A DNA stretch of 64,000 bases, taken from assembly GCF_027460065.1 (NCBI RefSeq), contig NZ_JAPYZZ010000013.1, positions 1-64,000 on the forward strand. The letters are read 5' to 3'. The position numbers were made by a program, and so were the translations under genes. The stretch is from Martinezella rhizogenes. GTDB taxonomy: Bacteria > Pseudomonadota > Alphaproteobacteria > Rhizobiales > Rhizobiaceae. The notes below the pieces were generated by a model. It had not been told where the DNA came from, made no database searches, and worked only from the letters and a program-made list of their open reading frames with translations. Below, piece by piece: positions 8,214 to 16,636 of the stretch. Each line of letters begins with the position of its first letter. The first letter of the stretch is position 1.

Positions 8214-9632
8214 TCAGATCGCAGCGCTCTTCGGCAGCGCGCTGGCGGCTTCCGCCTCTTCACGCTTGACGGCTTCGATGTCGCGGTAGCGGTTGGCCGG
8301 ATGGTTGTCCGCCAGATAGTCGCCATCGCCGAAAAGCTTTTCACGTAATGTGCCCGGCTTGTACGTTGTGGGATAAACGCCGCGTCTCTGGAGTTCGGGC
8401 ACGATATAGCCCACCACATCCTCGAAACTGTCGGGCGTTACCGCATAGGCGAGGTTGAAGCCGTCGACATCCGTATCATCCACCCATTCCTGCAGGATAT
8501 CGGCGATGCGGGAGGGCGAGCCGACGAAGACCGGCCCAAGGCCGCCGATGCCGCCGAATTTCGCCAGCTCGTCGATGGTCCAGGATTTGTCGCCGCCAGC
8601 GATGTGCTCGACGAAGGAATGGATCGCATTGGTTTCGACCTTTTTGACTTGGTCCGTCGGTGAATATTGGCCGAAATCGATACCGCTCCAGCCGGACATG
8701 AAGACCAGCGAGCCGTCATAGGAGACGTAATCCCGATATTCCTCGAACTTCTTCTGCGCCTTTTCGTCCGTCTCATCGGTGATGATGGTGACCAGCGTGT
8801 AGATGTAGACCTTTTTGGGATCACGCCCGGCTTCGGCAACGCGGCGCCGGGTTTCCGCGACATGCTGCTTGAGAACGGACCGGGTCGGTGCGGCGACGAA
8901 GATGCATTCCGCGTGTTCGGCGGCGAAGGCCTTGCCGGGGCCTGAAGCGCCTGCCTGATAAAGAACCGGCGTGCGTTGCGGGGAGGGCTCGCTCAGATGG
9001 TAGCCCGGCACCTCGAAATATTTGCCCTTGTGGCCGATTTCGTGAACCTTGGCGGGATCGGTGAAGATGCGCCGGTCACGATCGCGCAGCACCGCGCCTT
9101 CTTCCCAGCTTCCTTCGAAAAGCTTGTAGAGCACCTCGATATATTCGGCCGCGACTTCATAGCGGTTGTCATGGCGGCGCAGACCGCCCTGACCGATATT
9201 CTTCGCCCCGCTTTCCAGATAAGAGGTCACGATGTTCCAGCCGATCCGGCCCTTGCTATGGTGATCGGCGGTCGAGAGCCGACGCGCAAATGTGTAGGGA
9301 TGTTCGAACGAGGTGGAGGCCGTTATGCCGATGCCCAGATGTTCGGTTGCCAGCGCAATGGGGGCGGCAAGCTGCAGCGGATCGTTCACCGGTATCTGTG
9401 CGGCCTGATGAAGGGCGTGATAGTTTGACCCCTTATAGACGTCGTAGTAGCCGATGACGTCGGCGATGAAGATGCCGTCGAATACGCCGCGTTCCAGCGT
9501 GCGGGCGAGATCCTGCCAATAATCGAGATCCTTGTACTTCCAGGATTTATCACGCGGATGCGCCCAGAGGCCTGGCGACTGGTGGCCAACGCAATTCATG
9601 TCGAAGGCGTTGAAGCGAATGGTCTTGCTCAT
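8214..9632 (-). CDS. NtaA/SnaA/DszA-family FMNH2-dependent monooxygenase
   Basis: A 472-aa luciferase-like flavin monooxygenase of the nitrilotriacetate/dibenzothiophene-sulfone monooxygenase group, which uses FMNH2 supplied by a separate reductase. Characteristic segments include the FIADVIGYYDVY strand (residues about 55-66), STSFEHPYTFARRLSTADHH and GRIGWNIVTSYLESGAKNIG (about 128-147), and YQAGASGPGKAFAAEHAECI. Members of this group open C-N or C-S bonds in sulfones and amino-polycarboxylates. The exact substrate is unknown. The gene is divergent from the FAD/NAD(P) protein at 9942 and probably transcribed alone. GGGAG precedes its ATG. Confidence 0.9.
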   Translation of the reverse strand: MSKTIRFNAFDMNCVGHQSPGLWAHPRDKSWKYKDLDYWQDLARTLERGVFDGIFIADVIGYYDVYKGSNYHALHQAAQIPVNDPLQLAAPIALATEHLGIGITASTSFEHPYTFARRLSTADHHSKGRIGWNIVTSYLESGAKNIGQGGLRRHDNRYEVAAEYIEVLYKLFEGSWEEGAVLRDRDRRIFTDPAKVHEIGHKGKYFEVPGYHLSEPSPQRTPVLYQAGASGPGKAFAAEHAECIFVAAPTRSVLKQHVAETRRRVAEAGRDPKKVYIYTLVTIITDETDEKAQKKFEEYRDYVSYDGSLVFMSGWSGIDFGQYSPTDQVKKVETNAIHSFVEHIAGGDKSWTIDELAKFGGIGGLGPVFVGSPSRIADILQEWVDDTDVDGFNLAYAVTPDSFEDVVGYIVPELQRRGVYPTTYKPGTLREKLFGDGDYLADNHPANRYRDIEAVKREEAEAASALPKSAAI

Positions 9633-9693
9633 GCTGAACTCCCGGATGTGTCGCAGCCGAGAATAAAGAGCACAGCAGCAGGGTGATAGTTTG

Positions 9694-9708
9694 TTGATGT
9701 TTTTTATG
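9694..9708 (-). promoter_or_regulatory. A/T-rich candidate operator CATAAAAAACATCAA
   Basis: On the minus strand, 62 nt before the monooxygenase start. Matches 13 of 15 positions of the site at 11492-11506. An activator site for sulfate-starvation control is suggested, not shown. Confidence 0.35.
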
Positions 9709-9757
9709 GACTAACTAGAGGAATAAAATTGCGTGCCAGCAGGGACAGGCAGCAGCC

Positions 9758-9802
9758 TCATCCCGACACCTACTGAAAGAGGTGGAACGGGTGCCGGGAT
9801 GA
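9758..9802. other. Long imperfect hairpin in divergent intergenic region
   Basis: The arms TCATCCCGACACC and GGTGCCGGGATGA pair at 12 of 13 positions, with a 19-nt loop. It lies outside both coding regions. It could be an RNA structure in either leader or a DNA dyad for a regulator. It lacks a T-run on either side. Confidence 0.45.
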
Positions 9803-9941
9803 AACCGGCGCCGTATGACAGGCGTGGCGGACGAATTTTCCGCACTCAGCGCCAAAATTGGAACTTCAGCAGGCTACTAAATCAACAAATGTTGTAGATT
9901 TTTTCAGGGGTCGAAGCGCCGATGGGATTACACGAGTTCAA

Positions 9942-11357
9942 ATGTCAGTAAACGGGAAGAATGCCATTGTCGCCATTATCGGGGGCGGATTTAGCGGCGC
10001 GGCGCTTGCCGTTCATCTGCATCGTGCCATTGAAGGGCAGGACGTTAAAGGACAGGAAGAGGCACGGATCATCGTCTTTGAACCGAGGGAGACACTCGGC
10101 TCGGGGCTTGCCTATTCCACGCCGGAGCCTGCCAACCGGATCAACGTGCCGGCCGGGCGCATGACGCTTTACCCTGACGATCCCGATAGTTTCGTCCGTT
10201 ATATCGAGAAAACCAATGCGCTGACGGGTGATGCGGCTGCGGTTCTGCCGGATGGTCAGGCCTTTCCCCAGCGCCGTGTCTTCGGCGCCTATGTCGCCGC
10301 CGAGATCGCTCCCTTGCTGGAGGCGGGCGTCATCGAACACAAGCGTAGCCGGGTGGAGCATGTCGCCCGCCACGGTGAAGGCTGGGAGCTGCATACCGCA
10401 GATGGAGATAGTCACGTTGCAGATATCGTGGTGGTGGCGACAAGCCATCCGCCGCCGGCCCTTCCGCGGGCGCTGAAGCCGCTTGCCAGCCACCCGAAGC
10501 TGGTCGCTGATGTGAATGCGGATGCCGCGCTGGACACTATCGCAGCGTGTGACCGTGTTCTGATTGTTGGCAATGGTCTGACGGCCGCCGATGCTTTTGC
10601 CGCGCTGAAGCGGCGCGGCCACCACGGACAGGTCGTTTCACTGTCGCGCCGGGGCTTGCGGTCACGCGGTCATCCGGCCGTGCCGCAGGAGCCCTATGGG
10701 GATTTCGTCGATCCGCCATCGACAAGCGCATCTGAGTTATTGAGACGGATTCGTCTGGCTTTGCGAGCGGCGCAGGCCAGCGGGGCGAGCTGGCATGGCG
10801 TTCTGGATGCCGTCCGCCTGCAGGGGCGCGATATATGGCGGAATCTTCCCCTCCAGGAACGGCGCAGGATCGTGCGTTGGCTGCGCCCCTTCTGGGATGC
10901 GCATCGCTTCAGGATTGCGCCGCAGGTGGAGACATTGCTGGATACGGCCGTCATTGCCGGACAGTTGCAGATCGTCGCCGGTTCGCTCGTTTCCGCACGG
11001 CTTGGCCAAAGCGGGTCGTTGCATATCGATCTCAGATATCGTGGTGAAAAGGACGTCACGCCGATTGATGTCGATGCGGTCATTGTCACGACTGGTCCCG
11101 CCCACGGCGGAATATTGAAATCGCAGGTCTTTCTTGTCGGTCTGGAGCAGGAGGGACTTCTGACCCTCTGCCCCACGGGGCTGGGAATCCGTTGCGATGA
11201 GCAATCGCGCGCCATCGACCAACAGGGTCACGCAATCGAAACATTGCTGATCAGCGGTCCGCTGGCGCGCGGAACCTTCGGAGAATTGATGGGTCTGCCC
11301 CAGGTCACGGAACATGCGGTGTTTTTGGCGCAGGAGATAGCGCGCAGTCTTTTGTAG
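9942..11357 (+). CDS. FAD/NAD(P)-binding oxidoreductase (Pyr_redox_9-like)
   Basis: A 471-aa flavoprotein whose N-terminus AIVAIIGGGFSGAALAVHL is a Rossmann FAD-binding motif (GGGFSG at about residues 14-19), followed by EPRETLGSGLAYSTPEP and NRINVPAGRM, features of the FAD-NAD(P)-binding family related to YdhS. A second dinucleotide fold begins at about residue 200 (VLIVGNGLTAADAFAAL). The ATG at 9942 is preferred to a TTG at 9858 because the Rossmann strand then starts about ten residues in. The function is undetermined; family members are poorly characterised. It probably has its own promoter, divergent from the monooxygenase. Confidence 0.8.
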   Translation: MSVNGKNAIVAIIGGGFSGAALAVHLHRAIEGQDVKGQEEARIIVFEPRETLGSGLAYSTPEPANRINVPAGRMTLYPDDPDSFVRYIEKTNALTGDAAAVLPDGQAFPQRRVFGAYVAAEIAPLLEAGVIEHKRSRVEHVARHGEGWELHTADGDSHVADIVVVATSHPPPALPRALKPLASHPKLVADVNADAALDTIAACDRVLIVGNGLTAADAFAALKRRGHHGQVVSLSRRGLRSRGHPAVPQEPYGDFVDPPSTSASELLRRIRLALRAAQASGASWHGVLDAVRLQGRDIWRNLPLQERRRIVRWLRPFWDAHRFRIAPQVETLLDTAVIAGQLQIVAGSLVSARLGQSGSLHIDLRYRGEKDVTPIDVDAVIVTTGPAHGGILKSQVFLVGLEQEGLLTLCPTGLGIRCDEQSRAIDQQGHAIETLLISGPLARGTFGELMGLPQVTEHAVFLAQEIARSLL

Positions 11358-11491
11358 ATAGGGGCGAACCCTCGGCTGGCGCCGTCGCAGGCGGTCTCGG
11401 ATTAGATATTTCACTCTCCAAGGATGGCCTGCTGCTCTTTCCATCTTTTATTTTTTCCCAATTACAGAGAAAAACCTTCCCTTTTTTATAG

Positions 11492-11506
11492 CATAAAAAA
11501 CATAGA
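11492..11506 (+). promoter_or_regulatory. A/T-rich candidate operator CATAAAAAACATAGA
   Basis: Lies 67 nt upstream of the first SfnB-type gene. It matches the site at 20524-20538 at 13 of 15 positions, and the one at 9694-9708 at 13 of 15. Confidence 0.35.
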
Positions 11507-11573
11507 ATTACTGTTCAGTGCCGCGCCTTATGCGATGCTCACGCCATCATTCACCTTGTTTGCGAGGCGTCCC

Positions 11574-12842
11574 ATGGGCACGATTTCCGAGACCAAGATC
11601 GACTATAGTGTTCATCCCCGCGTCAATTCGGCGGACCCGATTGCGCCGCGTCCGCGCCCGTCCACGCCGGCACATATCGTTTCCTCGGACGCGGAAGCGA
11701 TAGAAATCGCGCAGCGGCTGGCGGAAAAATTTAAGGTCGGTGCGGCGCTGCGCGATCGTGAAGGCCTGTTGCCCATCGACGAACTGGACGAATATTCCCA
11801 GAGCGGTCTCTGGAGCATCAACGTTCCCAAGGCCTATGGCGGGCCGGAAGTGTCATACGCCACGCTCGCCAGGGTCATCGCGACGATTGCGGCGGCCGAC
11901 CCTGCGATTGCCCAGATCACCCAGAATCATCTGGCAATTGTCGCCACTGTCGAACTTGATGGAACGGAAGGCCAGAAGAAGCTGTTTTTCGGCTTGGCGC
12001 TTCAGGGCATTCGTTATGGCAACGCCTTTTCCGAGCTGAAAAGCAAGACCGTCGCGGATTTCGAGACGAAAGTGGCCCATGACGGCGACAGCGTCATCGT
12101 CAATGGCGAGAAATTTTATACGACCGGTGCGCTTCTCGCGCATATCGTGCCGATTGTCGCTCTCGATGAGACGGGGCAGGGATACCTCGTTTTCGCCGAC
12201 CGTGATGCTCCCGGCCTGACGGTGACCAACAACTGGTCGAGCTTCGGTCAGCGCACCACGGCATCGGGATCGGTGAAGATCGAAAATGTCCGTGTTCCCA
12301 GCGAGAGGGCGGTGAAGGTCACGTCCTTCGATCACCCCACCATCGGCGGCCCGGTCTCGCAGATCATCCAGTCGGCAATCGATGTGGGCATCGCGCGGGG
12401 AACGATCGACGACACCATCGCCTTTATCGGCAAGCACAGCCGGCCATGGCTCGACAGCGGCAAGCAGACGGCCGGCGAGGACCTCTTCACCATCGCCGCC
12501 ATCGGCGATCTGAAAATCCGCCTCCACGCAGCCGAGGCGCTTCTGGAAATCGCCGGTCACAGCATCGATGCCGCAAAGCGGAATACGACGCTTGAAACCG
12601 TTTCTGAAGCGACGATCAGGACCGGGGAATCGAAGGTTCTGACCACCGAAATCGCCATTCTCGCAACCAACAAGCTGTTCGAACTTGCCGGCACCCGCTC
12701 GACGCTTGCCGAGCACGGGCTGGACCGGCACTGGCGAAACGCCCGCGTCCACACGCTGCACGATCCGGTGCGGTGGAAATATTTCCATGTCGGAAATTAT
12801 TATCTGAACGGCGCGCATCCCCCGCGCCATGCCTGGAATTGA
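11574..12842 (+). CDS. SfnB-family acyl-CoA dehydrogenase-like sulfur acquisition oxidoreductase (copy 1)
   Basis: A 422-aa flavoprotein of the acyl-CoA dehydrogenase superfamily, in the SfnB/DszC branch that acts with sulfur-scavenging monooxygenases. The N-terminal helical domain (LPIDELDEYSQSGLWSINVP, then KAYGGPEVSY), the flavin/substrate middle domain (GNAFSELKSK, FYTTGALLAH) and the SFGQRTTASGSVKIENV segment are typical. The C-terminus HTLHDPVRWKYFHVGNYYLN is a branch signature. The ATG at 11574, preceded by GCGAGG, is chosen over upstream in-frame starts that would add a low-complexity leader. The second copy follows, 10 nt after the stop. Confidence 0.88.
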   Translation: MGTISETKIDYSVHPRVNSADPIAPRPRPSTPAHIVSSDAEAIEIAQRLAEKFKVGAALRDREGLLPIDELDEYSQSGLWSINVPKAYGGPEVSYATLARVIATIAAADPAIAQITQNHLAIVATVELDGTEGQKKLFFGLALQGIRYGNAFSELKSKTVADFETKVAHDGDSVIVNGEKFYTTGALLAHIVPIVALDETGQGYLVFADRDAPGLTVTNNWSSFGQRTTASGSVKIENVRVPSERAVKVTSFDHPTIGGPVSQIIQSAIDVGIARGTIDDTIAFIGKHSRPWLDSGKQTAGEDLFTIAAIGDLKIRLHAAEALLEIAGHSIDAAKRNTTLETVSEATIRTGESKVLTTEIAILATNKLFELAGTRSTLAEHGLDRHWRNARVHTLHDPVRWKYFHVGNYYLNGAHPPRHAWN

Positions 12843-12852
12843 GGCCGTTTCC

Positions 12853-14115
12853 ATGACAACGAACGACCGGAAGCTGCATCGCGAGGCCGCGTTGACCTCG
12901 GGAAAACCTGCGCCGCATATCCCGCCGCGCCGGACGAAGGCCCACATCATAAAGGACGATGCGGAAGCGATTGCCGTTGCGCAGGAGCTTGCGCGCGGCT
13001 TTGCTGCCGGGGCGGCGGAACGCGACAGGGAGCGGCGGTTGCCGCTCGCCGAAATCGAGCGTTTCTCGCAAAGCGGGTTGTGGGCCATTACCGTGCCGAA
13101 GGACTATGGCGGTGCCGGCGTTTCGGCCGTAACGCTGGCGGAAGTGACCGCGATCATTTCCGCCGCCGATGGCAGCATCGGGCAAATTCCGCAAAACCAC
13201 TTCTACATGGTCGAAGCGTTGCGGCTTGCGGGCAGCGAAGAACAGAAGCGTCATTATTTTGAGCGCATTCTCGACGGAGACCGGCTGGGCAATGCCTTTA
13301 CCGAAATCGGCACGAAAACCCCGGTCGACTACAAGACGCACTTCGCCGAGCGGGACGGCAGGCTGCTGCTGAACGGACAGAAGTTCTATTCCACCGGTTC
13401 TCTGTTTGCCCATATCATCGTTGTCGTCGCCAAGGGGCCGGATGGGCGGGTGAACATCGTCTTTATCGACCGCGCAACGGCTGGTCTTTCCCTTGTTGAC
13501 GACTGGACGTCCTTTGGCCAGCGCACGACGGGCAGCGGCACAGTCACCTTCGATGAGGTTGAAATCATGCCCTTTCAGGTCGTGGATCACGATATCGTCT
13601 TCGAGCGGCCCACGGCCATGGGGCCTTTTGCGCAGATCATTCATGCCGCCGTTCAGGTCGGTATCGCGCGCGGAGCCCTGGCGGAGACGATCTCCTATGT
13701 TCGCGCCCATGCCCGGCCGTTTTTCGAACTGAGCATCGAGCACGGTTACGAAGACCCGCATACCATTCACGCCGTCGGAGACGTTTCCATCCGCGTGCAT
13801 GCGGCCGACGCGCTTCTTGCGAGAGCCGGCCGTATTCTTGACATTGCGAGTGCGGTACCGGACGAAAAATCGGTGGCGGCGGCGTCCATTGCGGTGGCGG
13901 AGGTCAAGTCGCTCGGCACTGAAGTCGCTCAACTTGCGTCCACGAAGCTCATCGAACTCGGCGGGGCGCGTTCCACGCTGGAAAGCTACGGGCTGGACCG
14001 TTACTGGCGCAATGCCCGAACCCATTCGCTGCATGATCCCGTCCGCTGGAAATATCACCATATCGGCAATTTTTATCTGAACGGCGCGCTACCGCCGCGA
14101 CACGGGGCCATCTAG
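12853..14115 (+). CDS. SfnB-family acyl-CoA dehydrogenase-like sulfur acquisition oxidoreductase (copy 2)
   Basis: A 420-aa paralogue of the preceding protein with the same domain order and closely matching blocks (SQSGLWAITVPKDYGGAGVS, FTEIGTKTPVDY, DDWTSFGQRTTGSGTVTFDE) and C-terminus (HSLHDPVRWKYHHIGNFYLN). It starts at the ATG at 12853, downstream of GAGGCC. The tandem arrangement suggests duplication followed by specialisation, or a heteromeric enzyme. FMN- or FAD-dependent oxidation of a sulfur compound is expected from the family; the substrate is unknown. Confidence 0.88.
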   Translation: MTTNDRKLHREAALTSGKPAPHIPPRRTKAHIIKDDAEAIAVAQELARGFAAGAAERDRERRLPLAEIERFSQSGLWAITVPKDYGGAGVSAVTLAEVTAIISAADGSIGQIPQNHFYMVEALRLAGSEEQKRHYFERILDGDRLGNAFTEIGTKTPVDYKTHFAERDGRLLLNGQKFYSTGSLFAHIIVVVAKGPDGRVNIVFIDRATAGLSLVDDWTSFGQRTTGSGTVTFDEVEIMPFQVVDHDIVFERPTAMGPFAQIIHAAVQVGIARGALAETISYVRAHARPFFELSIEHGYEDPHTIHAVGDVSIRVHAADALLARAGRILDIASAVPDEKSVAAASIAVAEVKSLGTEVAQLASTKLIELGGARSTLESYGLDRYWRNARTHSLHDPVRWKYHHIGNFYLNGALPPRHGAI

Positions 14116-14204
14116 CGTCCGGTTTCACAATCACAAATCTCCCACCCGAACCGGCGATCATCAACCGACGGAGCGCCGTTCAACGCCACCAGGAAACACA
14201 GACC

Positions 14205-15248
14205 ATGACGTATCATCCAGATCCCAACCGCTATGAAGACGCCACCTTCCGCCGTGTCGGACGCAGCGGCCTGAAACTGCCGGCGATTTCTTTTGGCCTC
14301 TGGCACAATTTCGGCGATACGACGCCGCTTGAAACGCAACGTTCCATTCTTTTCAAGGCTTTCGATCTCGGTATCACCCATTTCGACCTCGCCAATAATT
14401 ACGGCCCGCCCGCCGGCAGCGCCGAACTGAATTTCGGCCATATATTGAAACAGGATCTTGCCAATTACCGTGACGAACTGATCATCTCCACGAAGGCCGG
14501 ATGGGACATGTGGCCCGGCCCCTATGGACGCGGCGGCGGTTCCAAAAAAGCCCTGCTTTCCAGCCTCGATCAAAGCCTGACACGGCTGGGGCTGGACTAT
14601 GTCGATATTTTTTATTCGCATCGTTTCGATGCGGAAACGCCGCTCGAAGAAACTGCCGATGCGCTGGCACAGGCCGTTCGTCAGGGCAAGGCGCTCTATG
14701 TCGGCGTATCGTCCTATTCCGGCGTGAAGACGCGTGAAATTGCGGCTCTGCTGAAGGAGCGTGGTGTGCCGCTCCTCATCAACCAGCCCGCCTATAATCT
14801 CTTCAACCGCTGGGCTGAGAAGGACCTTCTGGACGCGACCGACGAGGTGGGCGCGGGGGTGATCGCCTTCACGCCGCTGGCGCAGGGGCTGCTGACCAAC
14901 AAATATCTTGATGGTGTGCCGCAGGATGCGCGCGTTAACCGTCCGGGCGGGGATTTCCTGCGGCCGGAGCATCTGAAGCAGGAAAACATCGAACGGGCTC
15001 GTGCGCTGAACGACATTGCCAAAAACCGCGGGCAATCGCTGGCGCAGCTAGCCATCGCCTGGGTGTTGCGCGACCAGCGCGTTACCTCGGCACTGATCGG
15101 TGCAAGCTCTGCCAGGCAGGTGGAGGAAAATGTCGCCGCACTCAACAACCCGTATTTCACGACGGAAGAACTGGCGGAAATCGATCGTTATGCCGTCGAA
15201 GGCGGCATCAATCTGTGGGAGAAACCGTCCCACGACGAAGTGGTTTGA
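14205..15248 (+). CDS. Aldo/keto reductase (YghZ-like)
   Basis: A 347-aa NADPH-dependent aldo/keto reductase. The catalytic tetrad is visible: Asp61 and Tyr66 (HFDLANNYG), Lys97 (ISTKAG) and His139 (FYSHRFD). The C-terminal cofactor-binding segment ALIGASSARQVEENV is intact. The long form with GPPAGSAELNFGHIL resembles the YghZ / L-glyceraldehyde-3-phosphate reductase subgroup. It is co-directional with the SfnB pair, 89 nt downstream, with AGGAAA before the ATG, so it may detoxify carbonyl products released by the monooxygenases. That job is inferred. Confidence 0.9.
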   Translation: MTYHPDPNRYEDATFRRVGRSGLKLPAISFGLWHNFGDTTPLETQRSILFKAFDLGITHFDLANNYGPPAGSAELNFGHILKQDLANYRDELIISTKAGWDMWPGPYGRGGGSKKALLSSLDQSLTRLGLDYVDIFYSHRFDAETPLEETADALAQAVRQGKALYVGVSSYSGVKTREIAALLKERGVPLLINQPAYNLFNRWAEKDLLDATDEVGAGVIAFTPLAQGLLTNKYLDGVPQDARVNRPGGDFLRPEHLKQENIERARALNDIAKNRGQSLAQLAIAWVLRDQRVTSALIGASSARQVEENVAALNNPYFTTEELAEIDRYAVEGGINLWEKPSHDEVV

Positions 15249-15267
15249 TGCATTCTGTTTTACCAGC

Positions 15268-15300
15268 AATCGCCCGGGTTTTCCCGGGCGATTTCCTTTA
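15268..15300. terminator. Bidirectional rho-independent terminator
   Basis: A perfect 11-bp stem (AATCGCCCGGG / CCCGGGCGATT) with a TTTT loop. The plus side is followed by TTCCTTTA and the minus side by an A/T pair run. It sits between the convergent aldo/keto reductase and LVIVD genes and can serve both. Confidence 0.85.
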
Positions 15301-15315
15301 AGAAGTCACGCCGTC

Positions 15316-16569
15316 TCAACCGCCATATTCGATGATTTCCAGCCCGGCATTATAGTCGGTCGCGTAGATCAGACCGTTGGCGTCAACAAAGACATCGGCC
15401 GACTGGATGACCTTTGGCCGGCCCGGTCGCCGGTCCGTCATCGTTGTGGGCCCTGCCGGAACGAGCGCGCCGGTTTCAACGGGACGATAGGGATCGGAAA
15501 TATCGAAGGCGCGGATGCCGGCATTTTGCCAGGTGGCGAAGATCAGCGTTTCCGATACGAAGGAACCCGGCCGGTTTTCATGCAGGTTGTGCGGGCCGAA
15601 ATGGCCGCCCTTCTTCGCGTAATCGATCTCGTTCGGGATCGGGAATGTCGAGATGCTGACCGGATTTTCCGGAACGCGGATATCAAAGATCCAGGTATGT
15701 TTGCGCCCATCCTCCTCATTATCAAGCACGGCCTCGTCGGCGACGACCAGCAGGTCGCGGCCCGGCAGGGGCAGGGGGGAATGGGTGCCGCCGCCATAGG
15801 GCGGTGACCAGTTGCGGTGAGCGATCAATCTGGGAGCTGAATGATCGCTGACATCGAGCAGGGTCAGCCCGCCATCACGCCAGCAGGCATAGGCGGTGTC
15901 GCCATGCACCAGCGCGTGATGCAGGGCATAGCGTTTTCCCTCGCCCCATGCCGGTTTTTCACCCGCGGCCGTGTTCATGCCCGGCAGCCACCAGCGGCCC
16001 AGCAATTGCGGTTTTGTTGGATCGGCAAGATCGATGGTGACGAAGATATAATCGGAAAAGCCGTCCAGCAGCGCCGACGCGTAGGCGTAACGCCCGCCCA
16101 CATACCACAGGCGGTGGAAACCGATGCCGTCGACATCCAGCTGGCCGATTTTCCTGGGCTTGTCGGGTGTCGAGATGTCGAACACCGTCATGCCCGCAGT
16201 CCACACCCGCTCCCTCTTTTCCGCAGCGACCGTCTCACCGACTGATTTGGTGTAATAGGCTCTTTCATCGGTGAAGGACTGGACATCGGCGAAAAGATCG
16301 AGCGCATTGATGACCAGCAGCAGGTCGTCATGGGTCTGGAGGTGAATGTTCCAGGTGTTCGCCGGGGCCTGCACGTAGTTGACGGTGACAGGGTTTTTAG
16401 CGTCGCGCACGTCGATGATCGAAAAACCCTGCGACCATGGATGCGCCACATAGGCGTAACCGCGATGGACCATCAGTTGCAGGCCATCGCCACGGCCGCC
16501 GATATCGCTGTGGCCGATGAGTTTCATGTTGTGGGCAAAATCGGGTGTCGGAAGGTCTGTGGCGGCCAT
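15316..16569 (-). CDS. LVIVD-repeat beta-propeller protein
   Basis: A 417-aa protein built of repeated blades such as GFSIIDVRDAKNPV, GMTVFDISTPDKPRKIGQL, IDLADPTKPQLLGRWWL, LTLLDVSDHSAPRLI and IRAFDISDPYRPVETG, the LVIVD-type propeller pattern. The chosen start (ATG at 16569) avoids overlap with the upstream binding-protein gene; longer in-frame starts would give a proline-rich leader and read into it. No signal peptide is seen, so it should be cytoplasmic unless the start differs. It is the last gene of the ribose-type ABC operon. Its function is unknown. Confidence 0.75.
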   Translation of the reverse strand: MAATDLPTPDFAHNMKLIGHSDIGGRGDGLQLMVHRGYAYVAHPWSQGFSIIDVRDAKNPVTVNYVQAPANTWNIHLQTHDDLLLVINALDLFADVQSFTDERAYYTKSVGETVAAEKRERVWTAGMTVFDISTPDKPRKIGQLDVDGIGFHRLWYVGGRYAYASALLDGFSDYIFVTIDLADPTKPQLLGRWWLPGMNTAAGEKPAWGEGKRYALHHALVHGDTAYACWRDGGLTLLDVSDHSAPRLIAHRNWSPPYGGGTHSPLPLPGRDLLVVADEAVLDNEEDGRKHTWIFDIRVPENPVSISTFPIPNEIDYAKKGGHFGPHNLHENRPGSFVSETLIFATWQNAGIRAFDISDPYRPVETGALVPAGPTTMTDRRPGRPKVIQSADVFVDANGLIYATDYNAGLEIIEYGG

Positions 16570-16636
16570 GGTGTGCTCTTGCGTTGCGACGGGAAAAGCG
16601 CCGCCTGTGGGCGGCGGCGCATATTGGCGAAGGCGG

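Larger units (their letters stand above)
9633..9941. other. Divergent promoter region between monooxygenase and FAD/NAD(P) protein
   Basis: A 309-nt gap containing an A/T-rich motif (9694-9708, minus strand) and a long hairpin (9758-9802), both listed separately. A TTG-started extension of the rightward gene from 9858 is possible but less likely than the ATG at 9942. No small gene is supported. Confidence 0.5.

Noticed and set aside
12616-14061. Long minus-strand frame across the tandem dehydrogenases
   Set aside because: Antisense of strongly conserved SfnB-type genes; no motifs or start context.
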